From Berberis thunbergii (lineage: Eukaryota; Streptophyta; Magnoliopsida; Ranunculales; Berberidaceae): a stretch of 64,000 nt of DNA. Below the pieces are notes generated by a model that was given only the letters and a program-made list of their open reading frames with translations, did no database searches and was not told where the DNA came from. Positions 22,484-35,209 of this stretch are shown here, one piece after another. Made by a program: the position numbers and the translations under genes. The stretch is taken from assembly GCA_003290165.1 (NCBI GenBank), contig QNQO01002050.1, positions 1 to 64,000 on the forward strand. The letters are read 5' to 3'. Numbering within the stretch: the stretch's first letter is position 1; each line of letters opens with the position of its first letter.

Positions 22484-25400
22484 GCTATAGACCCGAATCC
22501 ATCGTGTTGAAAGACAGGATAGTTTTGTCTCCGTTGCATTGAAAGACATGATCAAACCAGAAGTGCATTAGGGATAGACCTGAATAAATCGTGTTGAAAG
22601 ATGGGATAGACTTGTCTCCATTGCATTGAAAGATGAGATCGAACTAGAAGTGGTTTGGGGATATAACTGAATCCATCGTGTTGCAAGACGGGATAGATCT
22701 GTTTCCCTTGCATTGAAAGACAAGGTCAAACAAGAAGTGGGTTCGGGATAAACCCGAATCCATCGTGTTGAAAGACGGGATAGACCCATTTCCATTGCAT
22801 TGAAAGACATGATCACGCCAGAAGTGGGTTGGGGATAAAGCCAAATCCATCGTGTTGAAAGATGGGATTAGACCCATCTCCATTGCATTGAAAAACAGGA
22901 TGGAACCAGAAGTGGCTTAGGATGGACCCAAATCCATCATGTTGAAAGACGGGATAGACCCGTCTCCATAGCATACAAAGAAAGGAACGAAACAGAAGTG
23001 GGTTGGGGATACAACTGAATCAATCATATTGAAAGACGAGATAGACTTGTCTCCATTGCATACAAAGACATGATTGAAAATAGAAGTGGGTTGGGGATAG
23101 TACTGAATCCATCATGTTGAAAGACGGGATAGACCCGTTTCCATAGCATAGAAAGCAAGGAACGAAACAGAAGTGGGTTGGGGATACAACTAAATCAATC
23201 ATATTGAAAGACGAGATAGACTTGTCTCTATTGCATAGAAAGACATGATTGAAAATAGAAGTGGGTTGGGGATAGTACTGAATCCATCATATTGAAAAAT
23301 AAGATCAAACCATAAAAGGGTTAGGGTTAAACTCAAATCTATCGTGTTGAAATACGGAATATACCCGTCTCCATTGAATTGAAAGACAAGATCAAACCAG
23401 AAGTGGGGGTGGATAGACCCAAATCAACCATGTTGAAAGACAGGATTGACCTGTCTCCATTGCATAGAAAGACAAGATCGCACTAGAAGTGGGTTCAGAA
23501 TAGACCTGAATCCATCGTGTTAAAAGATTGGATACACCCGTCTCCATTGCGTTGAAAGACAGTATCGAACTAGAAGTGGGTTCGCTTGTCTCTATTGTGT
23601 TGAAAGGCTGCATTGAACCAGAAGTGGGTTCAGGATAGACCATAGACCTGTCTCCATTGCATTGAAAGCCAGGAACAAACCAGAAGTGGTTTCTGGATAG
23701 ACTCGAATCCATCGTGTTGAAAGACAGGATAGACCCGTCTCCATTGCATTGAAAGACATGATCTAACCAAAAGTGGTTCGGGATCTCTAGTGCTTTGAAA
23801 GACATGACGGAATCAAAAGTGGATTCGGCAAAGGACCCAAATCCATCATGTTGAAAGATCGGATAGACTCGTCTCCATTGCATTGAAAGACAAGATTGAA
23901 CTAGAAGTGGGTTCGTCCGTGTCTATTGTATTAAAAGGCAACATTGAACCAGAAGTGGGTTCGGAATAAATCCATATCCCTTGAGTCGAAAGACGAAATA
24001 GACCTGTCTCCATTGCATTGAAAGCCAGGAACAAACCAGAACTGGGTTCTGGATAGACCGGAATCCATCGTGTTGAAAGATGGGCTAAAACTCGTCTCCA
24101 TTACATTGAAAGTCAAGATCGTCCCAGAAGTGGGGGTTTGGGATAGACCCGAATCTATCGTGTCGAAAGGCGGGATAAACCCGTCTCCATTGCATTGAAA
24201 GACATGATCCAATCAAAAGTGGGTTCGGGATAGACCCGAATCTATCATGTTGAAAGATGGGATAGACCCATCTTCATTGCATTGAAAAATAGGATTGAAC
24301 CAGAAGTGGGTTTGCCCGTTTCCATTGGATTGATATGGAGCATCAAATAAGAAATGGGTTCAGGATAGACTCAAATCTATTGTGTTGAAAGATGAGATAG
24401 ACCCGTCTCCATTGAATTGAAAGAAAGAATCGTACCAGAAGTGGGTCCAGGATAGATACGAATCCATCGTGCTGAAAGACGGGATAGACCAATCTCCATT
24501 GCATTGAAGGATAGGATCGAAATAGAAGCTGGTTAGGGATAGAAACAAATCCATCGTAGACCCGTCACCATTGCATTGAAAGACAGGATCGAAACAAAAG
24601 TGGGTTAGGGATAGTACCAAATTCATCGTGTTGAAAGACGGGAGTGACCCATCTCCATTGCATTTAAAGAAAAGATCGAACTAGAAGTGGGGTTGGAGAT
24701 AGGCCCAAATCTATCGTGTTGAAAAAACAGGATAGACCCATCTCCATTGAATTGAAAGATAGGATCGAACCAGAAGTGGGTTGGGGATAGTTCTGAATCC
24801 ATCGTGTTAAAAGACGGGATAGGCCCTTCTCTATTGCATTGATAGACAAGATCGAACCAGAAGTGAATTCGTGATAGACACCAATCCATCGTGTTAAAAG
24901 ATGGGATACACCCGTATCCATTGCAATGAAAGACAAGATCAAACAAGAAGTGGGTTTGCCTGTCTCTATTGTATTGAAATGCAGCACTGAACTATAAGTG
25001 GGTTCGGGATAAATCTGAATCCAATTTGTTGAAAGACGGGATGGACCCATTTCCATTGCATTGAAAGATAAAACTAGAAGTGGGTTCTGGATATACCCAA
25101 ATCCATCATGTTGAAAGACGGGAAAGACCGGTCTCCATTGCATTGAAAGACAGGATCGAACCAGAAATGGGTTCGGAAAATACTCGAATCGATCGTGTTG
25201 AAAGACGGGATAGACCCGTCTCCATTGCATTGAAAGACATGATGAATCAGAAGTGGGTTTTGGTTGGACTTGAATCCATTATGTTGAAAGACGGGATAGA
25301 CCCGTCTCCAGTGCATTGAAAGACAAGATCGAACCAGAAGTGGGTTCGGTATAGACCCGAATCCATCGTGTTGAAACACGGGATAGAGCTGTTTCCATTG

Positions 25401-28400
25401 AATTGAAATACAGGATCAAACCAGAAGTGCGTTGGTGATAGACCAGAATCAATCGTGTTGAAAAATGGGATGGACTCGTCTCAATTGCATTAAAAGACAT
25501 GATCGAACCATAAGTGGTTTGAGGATAAAACCGAATCCATCTTGTTACAAGACAGGAAAGACCCGTTTCCATTCCATTGAAAGACATGATCTTACTAGAA
25601 GTGGGTTGGGATGGACCTTAATCCATTATGTTGAAAGATGAGATAGATATATTTCCATAGCATTGAAAGACAGGATCGAAACAGAAGTGGGTTGTGCATA
25701 AAACCGAATCCATCGTATTGAAAGACGGGATAGACTCGTATCCATTGCATTGAAAGACATGATCGACTCAGATGTGGGTTTGGGATAGATTCGAATCCAT
25801 TATGTTGAAAGACGGGATAGACTCATCTCCATTGCATTGAAAGATAGGATCAAACCAGAAGTGGGTTCGCGCATCTCTATTATATTGAAAGGCAGTATTG
25901 AACCAGAAGTGGGTTTGGGATAGACACGAATCCATCGTGTTGAAAGACGGGATAGACCCGTTTCCATTGCATTGAAAGCAAGAAACAAAACCGAAGTGGG
26001 TACTGCATAGACCCAAATCCTCCGTGTTGAAAGACGAGATAGACCCGTCTCCATTGCTTTGAAAGACAAGATCAAAATAGAAATGGGTTCGGGATAGACC
26101 CAAAACCATCGTGTTGAAAAACGGGGCTGATCCATCTACGTTGCACTGAAAGACATGATCAAATCAGAAGTGGGTTCGGGATAGACCCGAATTCATCACG
26201 TTGAAAGACGGGATAAACCTGTCTCCATTGCATTGAAAGACAAGATTGAACCTGAAGTGGTTTGGGGATAGAACTGAATCCATCTTTTTACAAGATGGGA
26301 TAGAAACGTTTCCATTGCATTGAAACACATGATCGAAACAGAAGTGGGTTGGGGATAGACCTGAATCCATCTTGTTGAAAGGCGGGATAAACTTATTTCC
26401 ATTGCATTGAAAGACAGGATCGAACCAGAAGTGGGTTGGGGATAAAATTGAATCCATCGTGTTGAAAGATGGGATAGACCCATCTCCATTGCATTGAAAG
26501 ACATAATTGAACTAGAAGTGGGTTGGGATAGACCCAAATCCATTATGTTGAAAGACTGGATAGACCCATATCCATTGCGTTGAATGACAGGATCGAACCA
26601 GAAGTGGGTTGGGATAGACCCAAATCCATTATGCTGGAAGAGGTAATAGACGCGTCTCCATAGCATTGAAAGACAAGATCGAAACAGATGTGGGTTGTGG
26701 ATAGAACTGAATCCATCGTATTGAAAGACGAGATAGACCCGTCTCCATTACATTGAAAGACATGATCGAAACAGAAGTGGGTTGGGGATAGTACCAAAAC
26801 AATCGTGTTGAAAGATGGGATAAACCTGTCTCCATTGCATAGAAAGACAAGATTGAACCAAAAGTGGGTTGCGGATAGACCAAATCCATCGTGTTGAAAT
26901 TCGAGATTGACCCGTCTCCATTGCATTGAAACATAGTATTGAACCAGAAGTGGTATGGGGATAGAACCGAATCCATCTTGTTACAAGACGGGTAGACGCG
27001 TTTCCATTGCATTGAAAGACAAGATTGAATCAGAAATGGTTTGGGGATAGATCTGAATCCTTCATGTTGAAAGGCGGGATAGACCCATTTCCATTGCATT
27101 GAAAGACAGGATCGAACCAGAAGTGGGTTGGGGATAAAACCGAATCCATCGTGTTGAAAGATGGGATAGACCATCTCCATTGTATTGAAAGACATGATCG
27201 AACTAGAAGTGGGTTGGGATAGACCCGAATCCATCATGTTGAAAAACTGGATAGATCCATCTTCATTGCGTTGAAAGATAGGATCGAACCAGAACTGGGT
27301 TGGGATAGACCCGAATTCATTATGCTAAAAGATGGGATAGACACGTCTCCATAGCATTGAAAGACAAGATCGAAACAAAAGTGGGTTGTGGATATAACCG
27401 AATCCATCGTATTGAAAGACGAGATAGACCCGTCTCTATTACATTGAAAGACATGATCGAAACAAAAGTGGGTTGGGGATAGTACCGAAACCATCGTGTT
27501 GAAAGACAGGATAAACTCGTCTCCATTGCATAGAAAGACAAGATCGAACTAGAAGTGGGTTGCGGATAGACCCGAATCCATCGTGTTGAAATTAGGGATT
27601 GACCCGTCTCCATTGCATTGAAACATAGTATTGAAGCAGAAGTGGTATGGGGATATAATCGAATCCATCTTGTTACAAGATGGGTAGACACGTGTCCATT
27701 GCATTGAAAGACATGATCAAACCAGAAGTGGGTTGGGGATAAAACCGAATCCATCGTGTTGAAAGATGGGATACACCCATTTCCATTGCATTGAAAGACA
27801 TGATCGAACCAGAAGTGGGTTGGGGATAAAACCGAATCCATCGTGTTGAAAGATGGGATAGACCCATCTCCATTGCATTGAAAGACATGATCGAACTTGA
27901 AGTAGGTTGGGATAGACCCGAATCCATCATGTTGAAAGACGAGATAGATCCATCTCCATTGCGTTGAAAGACAATATCGAACTAGAAGTGGGTTGGGATA
28001 GACTCGAATCCATTATGCTGAAAGACGGGATAGACGCATCTCCATAGCATTGAAAGACAAGATCGAAACAGAAGTGGGTTGTGGATAGAACTGAATCCAT
28101 CGTATTGAAAGACGGGATAGACCCACCTCCACTACATTGAAAGACATGATCGAAACAAAAGTGGGTTGGGGATAGTATCGTAACCATCGCATCGAAAGAC
28201 GGGATAAACCCGTCTCCATTGCATAGAAGAACAAGATCGAAGCAGAAGTGGTTGCGGATAGATCCGAATCCATCGTGTTGAAATATGGGATTGACCCATC
28301 TATATTGCATTGAAAGACAATATCGATCCAGAGTGGGTTGCGGATTGACCTGAATCCATCGTGTTGAAATTTAGGATTGACCCGTCTCCATTGCATTGAA

Positions 28401-31400
28401 ACACAGGATTGAATCAGAAGTGGTATGGGGATAGAACCGAATCCATCTTGTTACAAGACGGGTAGATACGTTTCCATTGCATCGAAAGACAAGATCGAAC
28501 CAGAAATGGCTTGGGGATAGACCCGAATCCATCATGTTGAAAGACGGGATAGACCCATCTCCATTGCGTTGAAAGACATGATCGAACCAGAAGTGGGTTG
28601 GGATAAACCCGAATCCATTATGCTGAAAGACGGGATAGACACATCTCCATAGCATTGAAAGACATGATCGAACTAGAAGTGGGTTGTGGATAGAACCGAA
28701 TCCATTTTGTTGAAAGACGGGATAGACGCATCTCCACTACATTGAAAGACATGATCGAAACAAAAGTGGGTTGGGGATAGTACTGAAACCATCGTGTCGA
28801 AAGACGGGATAAACCCGTCTCCATTGCATAGAAAGACACAATCAAACCAGAAGTGAGTTGCGGATAGACTCGAATCCATCGTGTTGAAATACGGGATTGA
28901 CCTGTATCCATTGCATTGAAACATGAGATTAAACTAGAAGTGGTTTGGGGATAGAACCAAATCCATCTTGTTACAAGACGGGTAGACACGTTTCCATTGC
29001 ATTGAAAGACAAAATCGAACCAGAAATGGGTAGGGGATAGACCCGAATCCATCATGTTGAAAGGCTGGATATACCCATTTCCATTGCATTGAAAGACATG
29101 ATCGAATCAGAAGTGGTTGGGGTAAAACCGAATCCATCGTGTTGAAAAATGGGATAGACCCATCTCCATTGCATTGAAAGACATGATCGAACTAGAAGTG
29201 GGTTTGGATAGACCCGAATCCATCATGTTGAAAGACGGGACAAACCAATTTCCATTGCGTTGAAAGACATGATCGAACCAGAAGTAGGTTGGGATAGATC
29301 CGAATCCATTATGCTAAAAGACGGGATAGACCCATCTCCATAGCATTGAAAGACAAGTTCGAAACAGAAGTGGGTTGTGGATAGTTACGTATCCATCGTA
29401 TTGAAAGACGAGATAGACCTGTCTCCCCTACGTTGAAAGACATGGTCGAAACAAAATTGGGTTGGGGATAGTACCGAAACAATCGTTTTGAAAGACAAGA
29501 TCGAACCAGAAGTGGGTTGGGGATAAACCCGAATCCATCGTGTGGAAATACAGGATTGACCCATCTAAATTGCATTGAAAGACAAGACTGTACTAGAAGT
29601 GGGTTCAGGATAAACCCGAATCCATCTTGTTAAAAGACTGGATACAACCGTCTCCATTGCATTGAAAGACAAAATCGAACCAGAAGTGGGTTCGTCTGTC
29701 TCTATTGTATCGAAAGGCTGCATTGAACCAGAAGTGGGTTCGGGATAGACCCGAATCCATCATGTTGAAAGATGAGATAGACCCGTTTCCATTGCATTGA
29801 AAGCCAGGATCAAACTAGAAGTGGGTTCAGGATAGACCCGAATCCATCGTGTTGAAAGATGGGATAGACCAAATTGAATTGAAAGACATGATCGTACCTG
29901 AAATGGGTTCGCGATAGACCCAAATTCATCTTGTTGAAAGACGGGATAGACCTGTATCCATTGCTTTGAAAGACATGATCGAATCAGAAATGGGTTCGGG
30001 ATAGACCCTAATCCATCATATTGAAAGATGAGATAGACTCGTCTCCATTGCATTGAAAGACATAAGCGAACCATAAGTGGGTTCGCCCGTCTCTATTGTA
30101 TTGAAAGGCAGCATTAAACCAGAAGTGGGTTCGGGATAAACCCAAATCCATCGTGTTGAACGACAGGACATACCCAAATCCATCGTGTTGAAAGATGGGA
30201 TAAACCCATTTTCATTGCATTGAAAGCCGGGATAAAACCAGAAGTCGTTTCTGGATAGACCCGAATCCATCAAGTTGAAAGATAGGATAAACCCGTTTTC
30301 ATTGCATTGGAAGTTAGGATCGAACTTGAAATGGGTTCGGGATAGACTTGAATCCATCGTGTTGAAAAACGAGATAGACCCGTTTCTATTGCATTGAAAG
30401 ACTTGATCCAATCAAATTCGGGATAGACCCAAATCCATCATCTTGAAAGACGGGATAAACCTGTCTCCCTTGCATCGAAAGAAAGGATCGAACCAGAAGT
30501 GAGTTCGGGATTGACCCGAATCCATCGTGTTGAAAGATGTGATGGACTCGTCTCCATTGCATTGAAAGACATGATCGAACCAAAAGTGGGTGCGCCCGTC
30601 TCTATTGTATTGATAGGCATCATTGAACTAGAAGTGGGTTCGAGATAGACTCGTCTACATTGCATTGAAAGCTAGAATCAAACCCAAAGTGGGTTATGGA
30701 TAGACTCGAATCCATCGTGTTGAAAGATGGGATAGACCCGTTTCCATTGCATTGAAATACAGGATCGAACCAAAAGTGGGTTGGAGATAGAACCGAATCC
30801 ATCGTGTTGAAAGATGGGAAATACCCGTCACCATTGCATTGAAAGATAAAATCGAAACAAAATTGGGTTGGGCATAAAATCAAATCCATCGTGTTGAAAG
30901 ACAAGATAAACTTGTCTCCATTGCATTAAAAGACATGATCAAACTATAAGTGAGTTCGTGATAGACCCGAATCCATCGTGTTAAAGTATGGGATAAACTA
31001 GTTTTCATTGCATTGAAAGACAGGATCGAACCGGAAGTGGGTTCGCCCATCTCCATTGTGTTGAAAGGCAACATTAAACTAGAAGTGGGTTTTGGATAAA
31101 CCCCTATCCATCATGTTAAAAAGGGATACACCTGTTTCTATTGTATTAAAAGATGAGATCGAACCAGAAGTGGGTTCGGTATAAACCTGAATCCATCGTG
31201 TTGAAAAACGGGATAAGCCCGTCTCCATTGCATAGAAAGACAGGATCGTACCAAAAGTGGGTTTGGGATAGAGCCGAATCCATGTGTTGAAAGACTTGAT
31301 AGACCTGTCTCCATTGCATTGAACGTCAAGATCGAACCAGAAGTGGGTTGGGGATATACCCGAATCCATCATGTTGAAAGACAGGATAGACCTGTCTCCA

Positions 31401-31441
31401 TTGCATTGAAAGACATGATCGACATAAAAGTGGGTTGGGGA
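22484..31441. repeat. 87-bp satellite array, main block
   Basis: The monomer is 87 bp, measured for example between CCATTG motifs at 27783 and 27870. It consists of two related 32-bp parts (GATAGACCCGAATCCATCGT.. and GATAGACCCGTCTCCATTGC.., each ending TTGAAAGAC plus two bases) and a 23-bp part (GATCGAACCAGAAGTGGGTT plus CGG). Copies are tandem and head-to-tail. Differences between copies are mainly CpG to TpG or CpA. Occasional partial monomers and frame-changing indels occur. With the second block there are about 130 copies. All long minus-strand ORFs here follow from the period being a multiple of three. No host gene is seen within the block. Confidence 0.97.
26661..29350. repeat. Higher-order repeat within the satellite, period about 692 bp
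   Basis: A marker variant (TAGCATTGAA in place of TGCATTGAA) recurs at 26661, 27352, 28045, 28650 and 29341. The spacings are 691, 693, 605 and 691, i.e. blocks of eight monomers and once seven. Other variants recur in the same order inside each block (GTATTGAAAGACGAGATAG, GTTACAAGACGGGTAGA, CATAGAAAGACA). This shows recent block amplification here, unlike the rest of the array. Confidence 0.85.
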
Positions 31442-32151
31442 CAGTGTTCTAAAAATCGCTAGGCGCTGGGCGGGCGGCGAGCAGGTGCCTAGCGCCTAGG
31501 GGCCTAGGCGGGCGCCTAGGCGGTCTTAGGTTTTGTATTATAACTTTAATAATTTATAAAAGTTAAACATAATACCTTATCAAGTACATTCAATTTAATG
31601 CCAATATACATATGCAAAATTTAAAAACATGAAAATTAACAATCGTGAACAAAATTTATTAAAAGTCAAATGACTAAAATTGGCCATGATGGGTACTTTA
31701 TATAAATTTGAATTTGTGTAATCTTTTATTTTTCTTCAAATTGCATGAATAACCTCAGTTATTTTTGATAAAATCTACATTAGTAAAATTGGTACCGGCA
31801 GATCCTTTGAGAATTCCATTAAGTAATCATCATTTGCTATATTTAGACATATACTGAATAAAAAATAATTAAATAGTTTATTTCTAAAAAATAGGAAAGA
31901 AAAATAAAATAAGAACACAATCAGCCTTATTAAAAAATAAAAATAAAAAAATAAAAAAAAAATCGCCCAGACCGCCTAGACCCCGCCTAAGCCGCCTAGA
32001 TCCCGCCCAGACCCGCCTAGATCCTGCCCAGACCCGCCCAGACAGCACAGAACCGCCCAGACAGCCCAGACTGTCCGCCCAGCCATTAATCTGGGCGATT
32101 TTTCACCTTCTAGCGCCTAGGCGGCCGCCCAGGCCGATTTTTAGAACATTG
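31442..32151. mobile_element. hAT-like MITE inserted in the satellite, 710 bp
   Basis: Inverted termini CAGTGTTCTAAAAATCG and CGATTTTTAGAACATTG are flanked by the perfect 8-bp duplication GTTGGGGA (31434-31441 and 32152-32159), which is itself satellite sequence. The subterminal regions are GC-rich and repetitive (GCCTAGGCG-, CCGCCTAGA- and CGCCCAGAC-type motifs). The centre is AT-rich and non-coding. Confidence 0.92.
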
Positions 32152-32159
32152 GTTGGGGA

Positions 32160-34657
32160 TAGAACCGAATCCATCATTTTGAAAAACGGGATAGACCCGT
32201 CTCCATTGCATTGAAAGATAGGATCAAACCAGAAGTTAATTGGGATAGACTCGAATCCAGCGTGTTGAAAGACGGGATAGACCCGTCTCCATTGCATTGA
32301 AAGGCAAGATTGAACCGAAAGTGGGATAGGCATAGATCAAATCCATCGTGTTGAAAGACGGGATAGATTCGTATCCATTGGATTAAAAGACAGGATCGAA
32401 CTAGAAGTGGGTTCGGGATAGACCCGAATACATCCTATTAAAAGACGGGATACACCCATCTCAATTGCATTGAAAGACATGATCAAACTAGAAGTGGGTT
32501 CGCTCGTTTTCCATTAAATTGTAATGCAACATCAAACCAGAAGTGGGGTTGGAATAAACTCGAATCCATCGTGTTAAAAAAGGCGATACACTCGTCTCCA
32601 TTGTATTAATAGACAAAATCGTACTAAAAGTAGGTTCGAGAAATACTCGAATCCATCATGTTATAAGACAGGATAGACTCATCTCCATTGTATTGAAACA
32701 CATGACTGAACAGGAAGTGGGTTGGGGATACACCTGAATCCATCGCGTTTTAAAACGGGATAGACCAGTCTCCATTGCATTGAAAAACAAGATCGAAACC
32801 GAAGTGGGTTTTCGTGATAGAATCGAATCCATCGTGTTAAAAGACGGGATAGACCCGTCTCCATTGCACTGAAAGGCAAGATCGAATTAGAAGTGGGTTT
32901 GCCTATTTCCATTCTAGGCATAGCAAAATAGAAGTGGGTTCGGATAGATCCGAATCTATCATGTCAAAAGTGGGGATACACTCGTTTACATTGTATTGAA
33001 ATGCAACATCAAACCAGAAGTAAATTCAGGATAAACCCAAACCCATGTGTAAAAAGAGAGGATACACCCGCCTCTATTGTATTAAACCCGAATCCACCGT
33101 GTTGAAAGATGGGATAGACCCATCTCCATTGCATCAAAATACAAGATCTTATCCGAAGTGGGTTCGGGATAAACACAAATCCATCGTGTTGAAAGACGAG
33201 ATAGACCCGTCTCAATTGCATTGAAAGACAAGATCGAATAAGAAGTGGGTTGGGGATAGACTCGAATCCAATGTGTTGAAAGATGGGATAGATCCGTCTC
33301 CATTCCATTGAAAAACAGGATCGAACCAGAAGTGTGTTCAGGATAAACCCAAATCCATTGGGTGAAATACGGGATAGACCAGTCTCCGTTGCATTGAAAG
33401 ACAGGACGAATCCATTTTGTTAAAAGAAGGGATACACCATTCTCCATTGCATTGAAATACAAGATCAAACCAGAAGTGAGTTTACCTGTCTCTATTGTAT
33501 TGAAAGGCAACATTGAACCAGAAGTGAATTCGGGATAGACCATAATCCATCATGTTAAAAGACATGATAGACCCATCTCCATAGCATTGAAAGCTAGGAT
33601 CGTACCAGAAGTGGGTTCGGGATAAACCCAAATCCATAATGTTGAAAAATACGATAGACTCGTCTCCATTTCATTGAAAGATATGATCAAACTAGAAATG
33701 GGTTCGGGACAGAATTGAATCCATCGTGTTGAAAGACGGGATAGACCCGTCTCCATTGCATTAAAAGACATGATCAAATCAGAAGTGGGTTCGAGATAGA
33801 TCCGAATCCATCATGTTGAAAAATGCGATAAACCCGTCTCCATTGCATTGAAAGACAGGATTGAACCAGAAGTGGGTTCAGGATAGATCCTAGACCATCA
33901 TGTTGAAAAATGGGATAGACCCATCTCCATTGCATTGAAAGACAAGATCGAACCAGAAGTTGGTTGGGGATAGACCTGAGTCCATCGTGTTGAAAGACGT
34001 GATAGACCCGTTTCCATTGCATTGAATTACAAGATCGAACTAGAAGTGGGTTGGGGATAGAACCAAATCCATCGTGTTGAAAGACGAGATAGACCCGTCT
34101 CCATTGCATTGAAAGGAAGGATCGAACCAAAAGAGGGTTGGGATAGACCCAAATCCATCGTGTTAAAAGACGGGATACACCCGTTTCCATTGCATTGAAA
34201 GACAGGATCGAACCAGAACTGGGTTCGCCCGTCTCTATTGTATTGAAAGGTAGTATTGAACCAGAAGTGGGTTTGGGATAAACCCGAATCCATCATGTTG
34301 AAAGATTGGATAGACCTGTCTCCATTGCTTTGAAAGTTAGGATTAAACCAAAAGTGGGGATAGAACCGAACCCATCGTGTTGAAAGATAGGATAGACTCG
34401 TCTCCATTGCATTGAAATATAGGATCGAATTAGAAGTGGGGGGGTTCAAGATAGACTCGGATCCATCATGTTGAAAGACGGGATAGATCCGTCTCCATTG
34501 CGTTGAATGAGAGGATCGAACCAGAAGTGGGTTCGGGATAGACCCGAATCCATCGTGTTGAAAAATGAGATAGACCCGTCTCCATTGCATTGAAAAACAT
34601 GATTGCATCAGAAGTGGGTTTGAGATAGACCCGAATGCATCATGTTGCAAGATTGGA
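32160..34657. repeat. 87-bp satellite array, second block
   Basis: The same monomer and orientation as 22484-31441 continue immediately after the MITE target duplication and end at the TRIM. Monomers here are more diverged and include several truncated units (for example near 32890-33080). Confidence 0.95.
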
Positions 34658-35209
34658 TCTGATACCATTGTGTGCGCAGACCTGAGAGGGAGGGTGAGGG
34701 AGAAGCCTAAGAGCCCATGGATCTCAAAAGGGTTGACAAACTACACAGGGGAGATCATAGTCCTACATCGCCGATAAGGGAGGGTGATGTGCTATTTATG
34801 TATGAATTTGGATCTACATAGTACTATGCATTTTAAAGCCGTGCGAGCCTTGGGTCCAAGGCGGACAATATAGTACTTTGTAGATTGGGTCGTGACAGAA
34901 TTGTATCAGTGCCTTACCCAGCCAAAAGTGTGCCAACGAGGTTGTTGGGCTCCCAAGGGGGGTGGACTGTGATACCCTTGTGTGGGCGGACCATAGGGGG
35001 AGGGTGAGGGAAAGGCCTAAAACCTAATGGGTCCCAAGAGGGTTGGCAAGTTACAAAGGGGATATCATAGTCCTACATCGCCTGAGTGCGGGAAGGTGAT
35101 TTGCGATATATGTATAAGGTTGGATCTAAAAAGTACTACGCGTTTTAAAGTCGTGCGGGCCTTGGGCCCAAAGCGAACAATATAGTACTCTGTAGATCGG
35201 GTTATTACA
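34658..35209 (+). mobile_element. TRIM (terminal-repeat retrotransposon in miniature), 552 bp
   Basis: Two direct repeats of about 240 bp (34658-34897 and 34968-35209) share TAGTCCTACATCGCC, AGTACTA and CAATATAGTACT. The right one starts TGTGATACCC and ends ATTACA. The 70-bp interior begins TTGTATCAGTGCC, a one- or two-base variant of the complement of initiator tRNA-Met (TGGTATCAGAGCC), and ends with a purine tract CCAAGGGGGGTGGAC. No coding capacity. Clear target duplications were not found, perhaps because the left LTR start is mutated. It sits exactly at the end of the satellite array. Confidence 0.85.

Noticed and set aside
22484..34657. Compensatory base changes in the AGACGGG-ATAGA-CCCGTCT hairpin (gacggg with cccgtc, gatggg with cccatc), suggesting selected RNA structure.
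   Set aside because: A hand tally of about 110 monomers gave roughly C/G 51, C/A 24, T/G 24, T/A 12, i.e. no association between the two columns. Independent CpG decay at each site explains the pairs.
22484..34657. CRISPR-like or other programmed repeat-spacer array.
   Set aside because: There are no unique spacers: the whole 87-bp unit repeats, and the DNA is plant nuclear.
22568..34668. Long minus-strand ORFs as a tandem-repeat protein gene.
   Set aside because: All three frames are open because the period is a multiple of three. Copies shift frame freely, and no splice, start or domain evidence singles out one frame.
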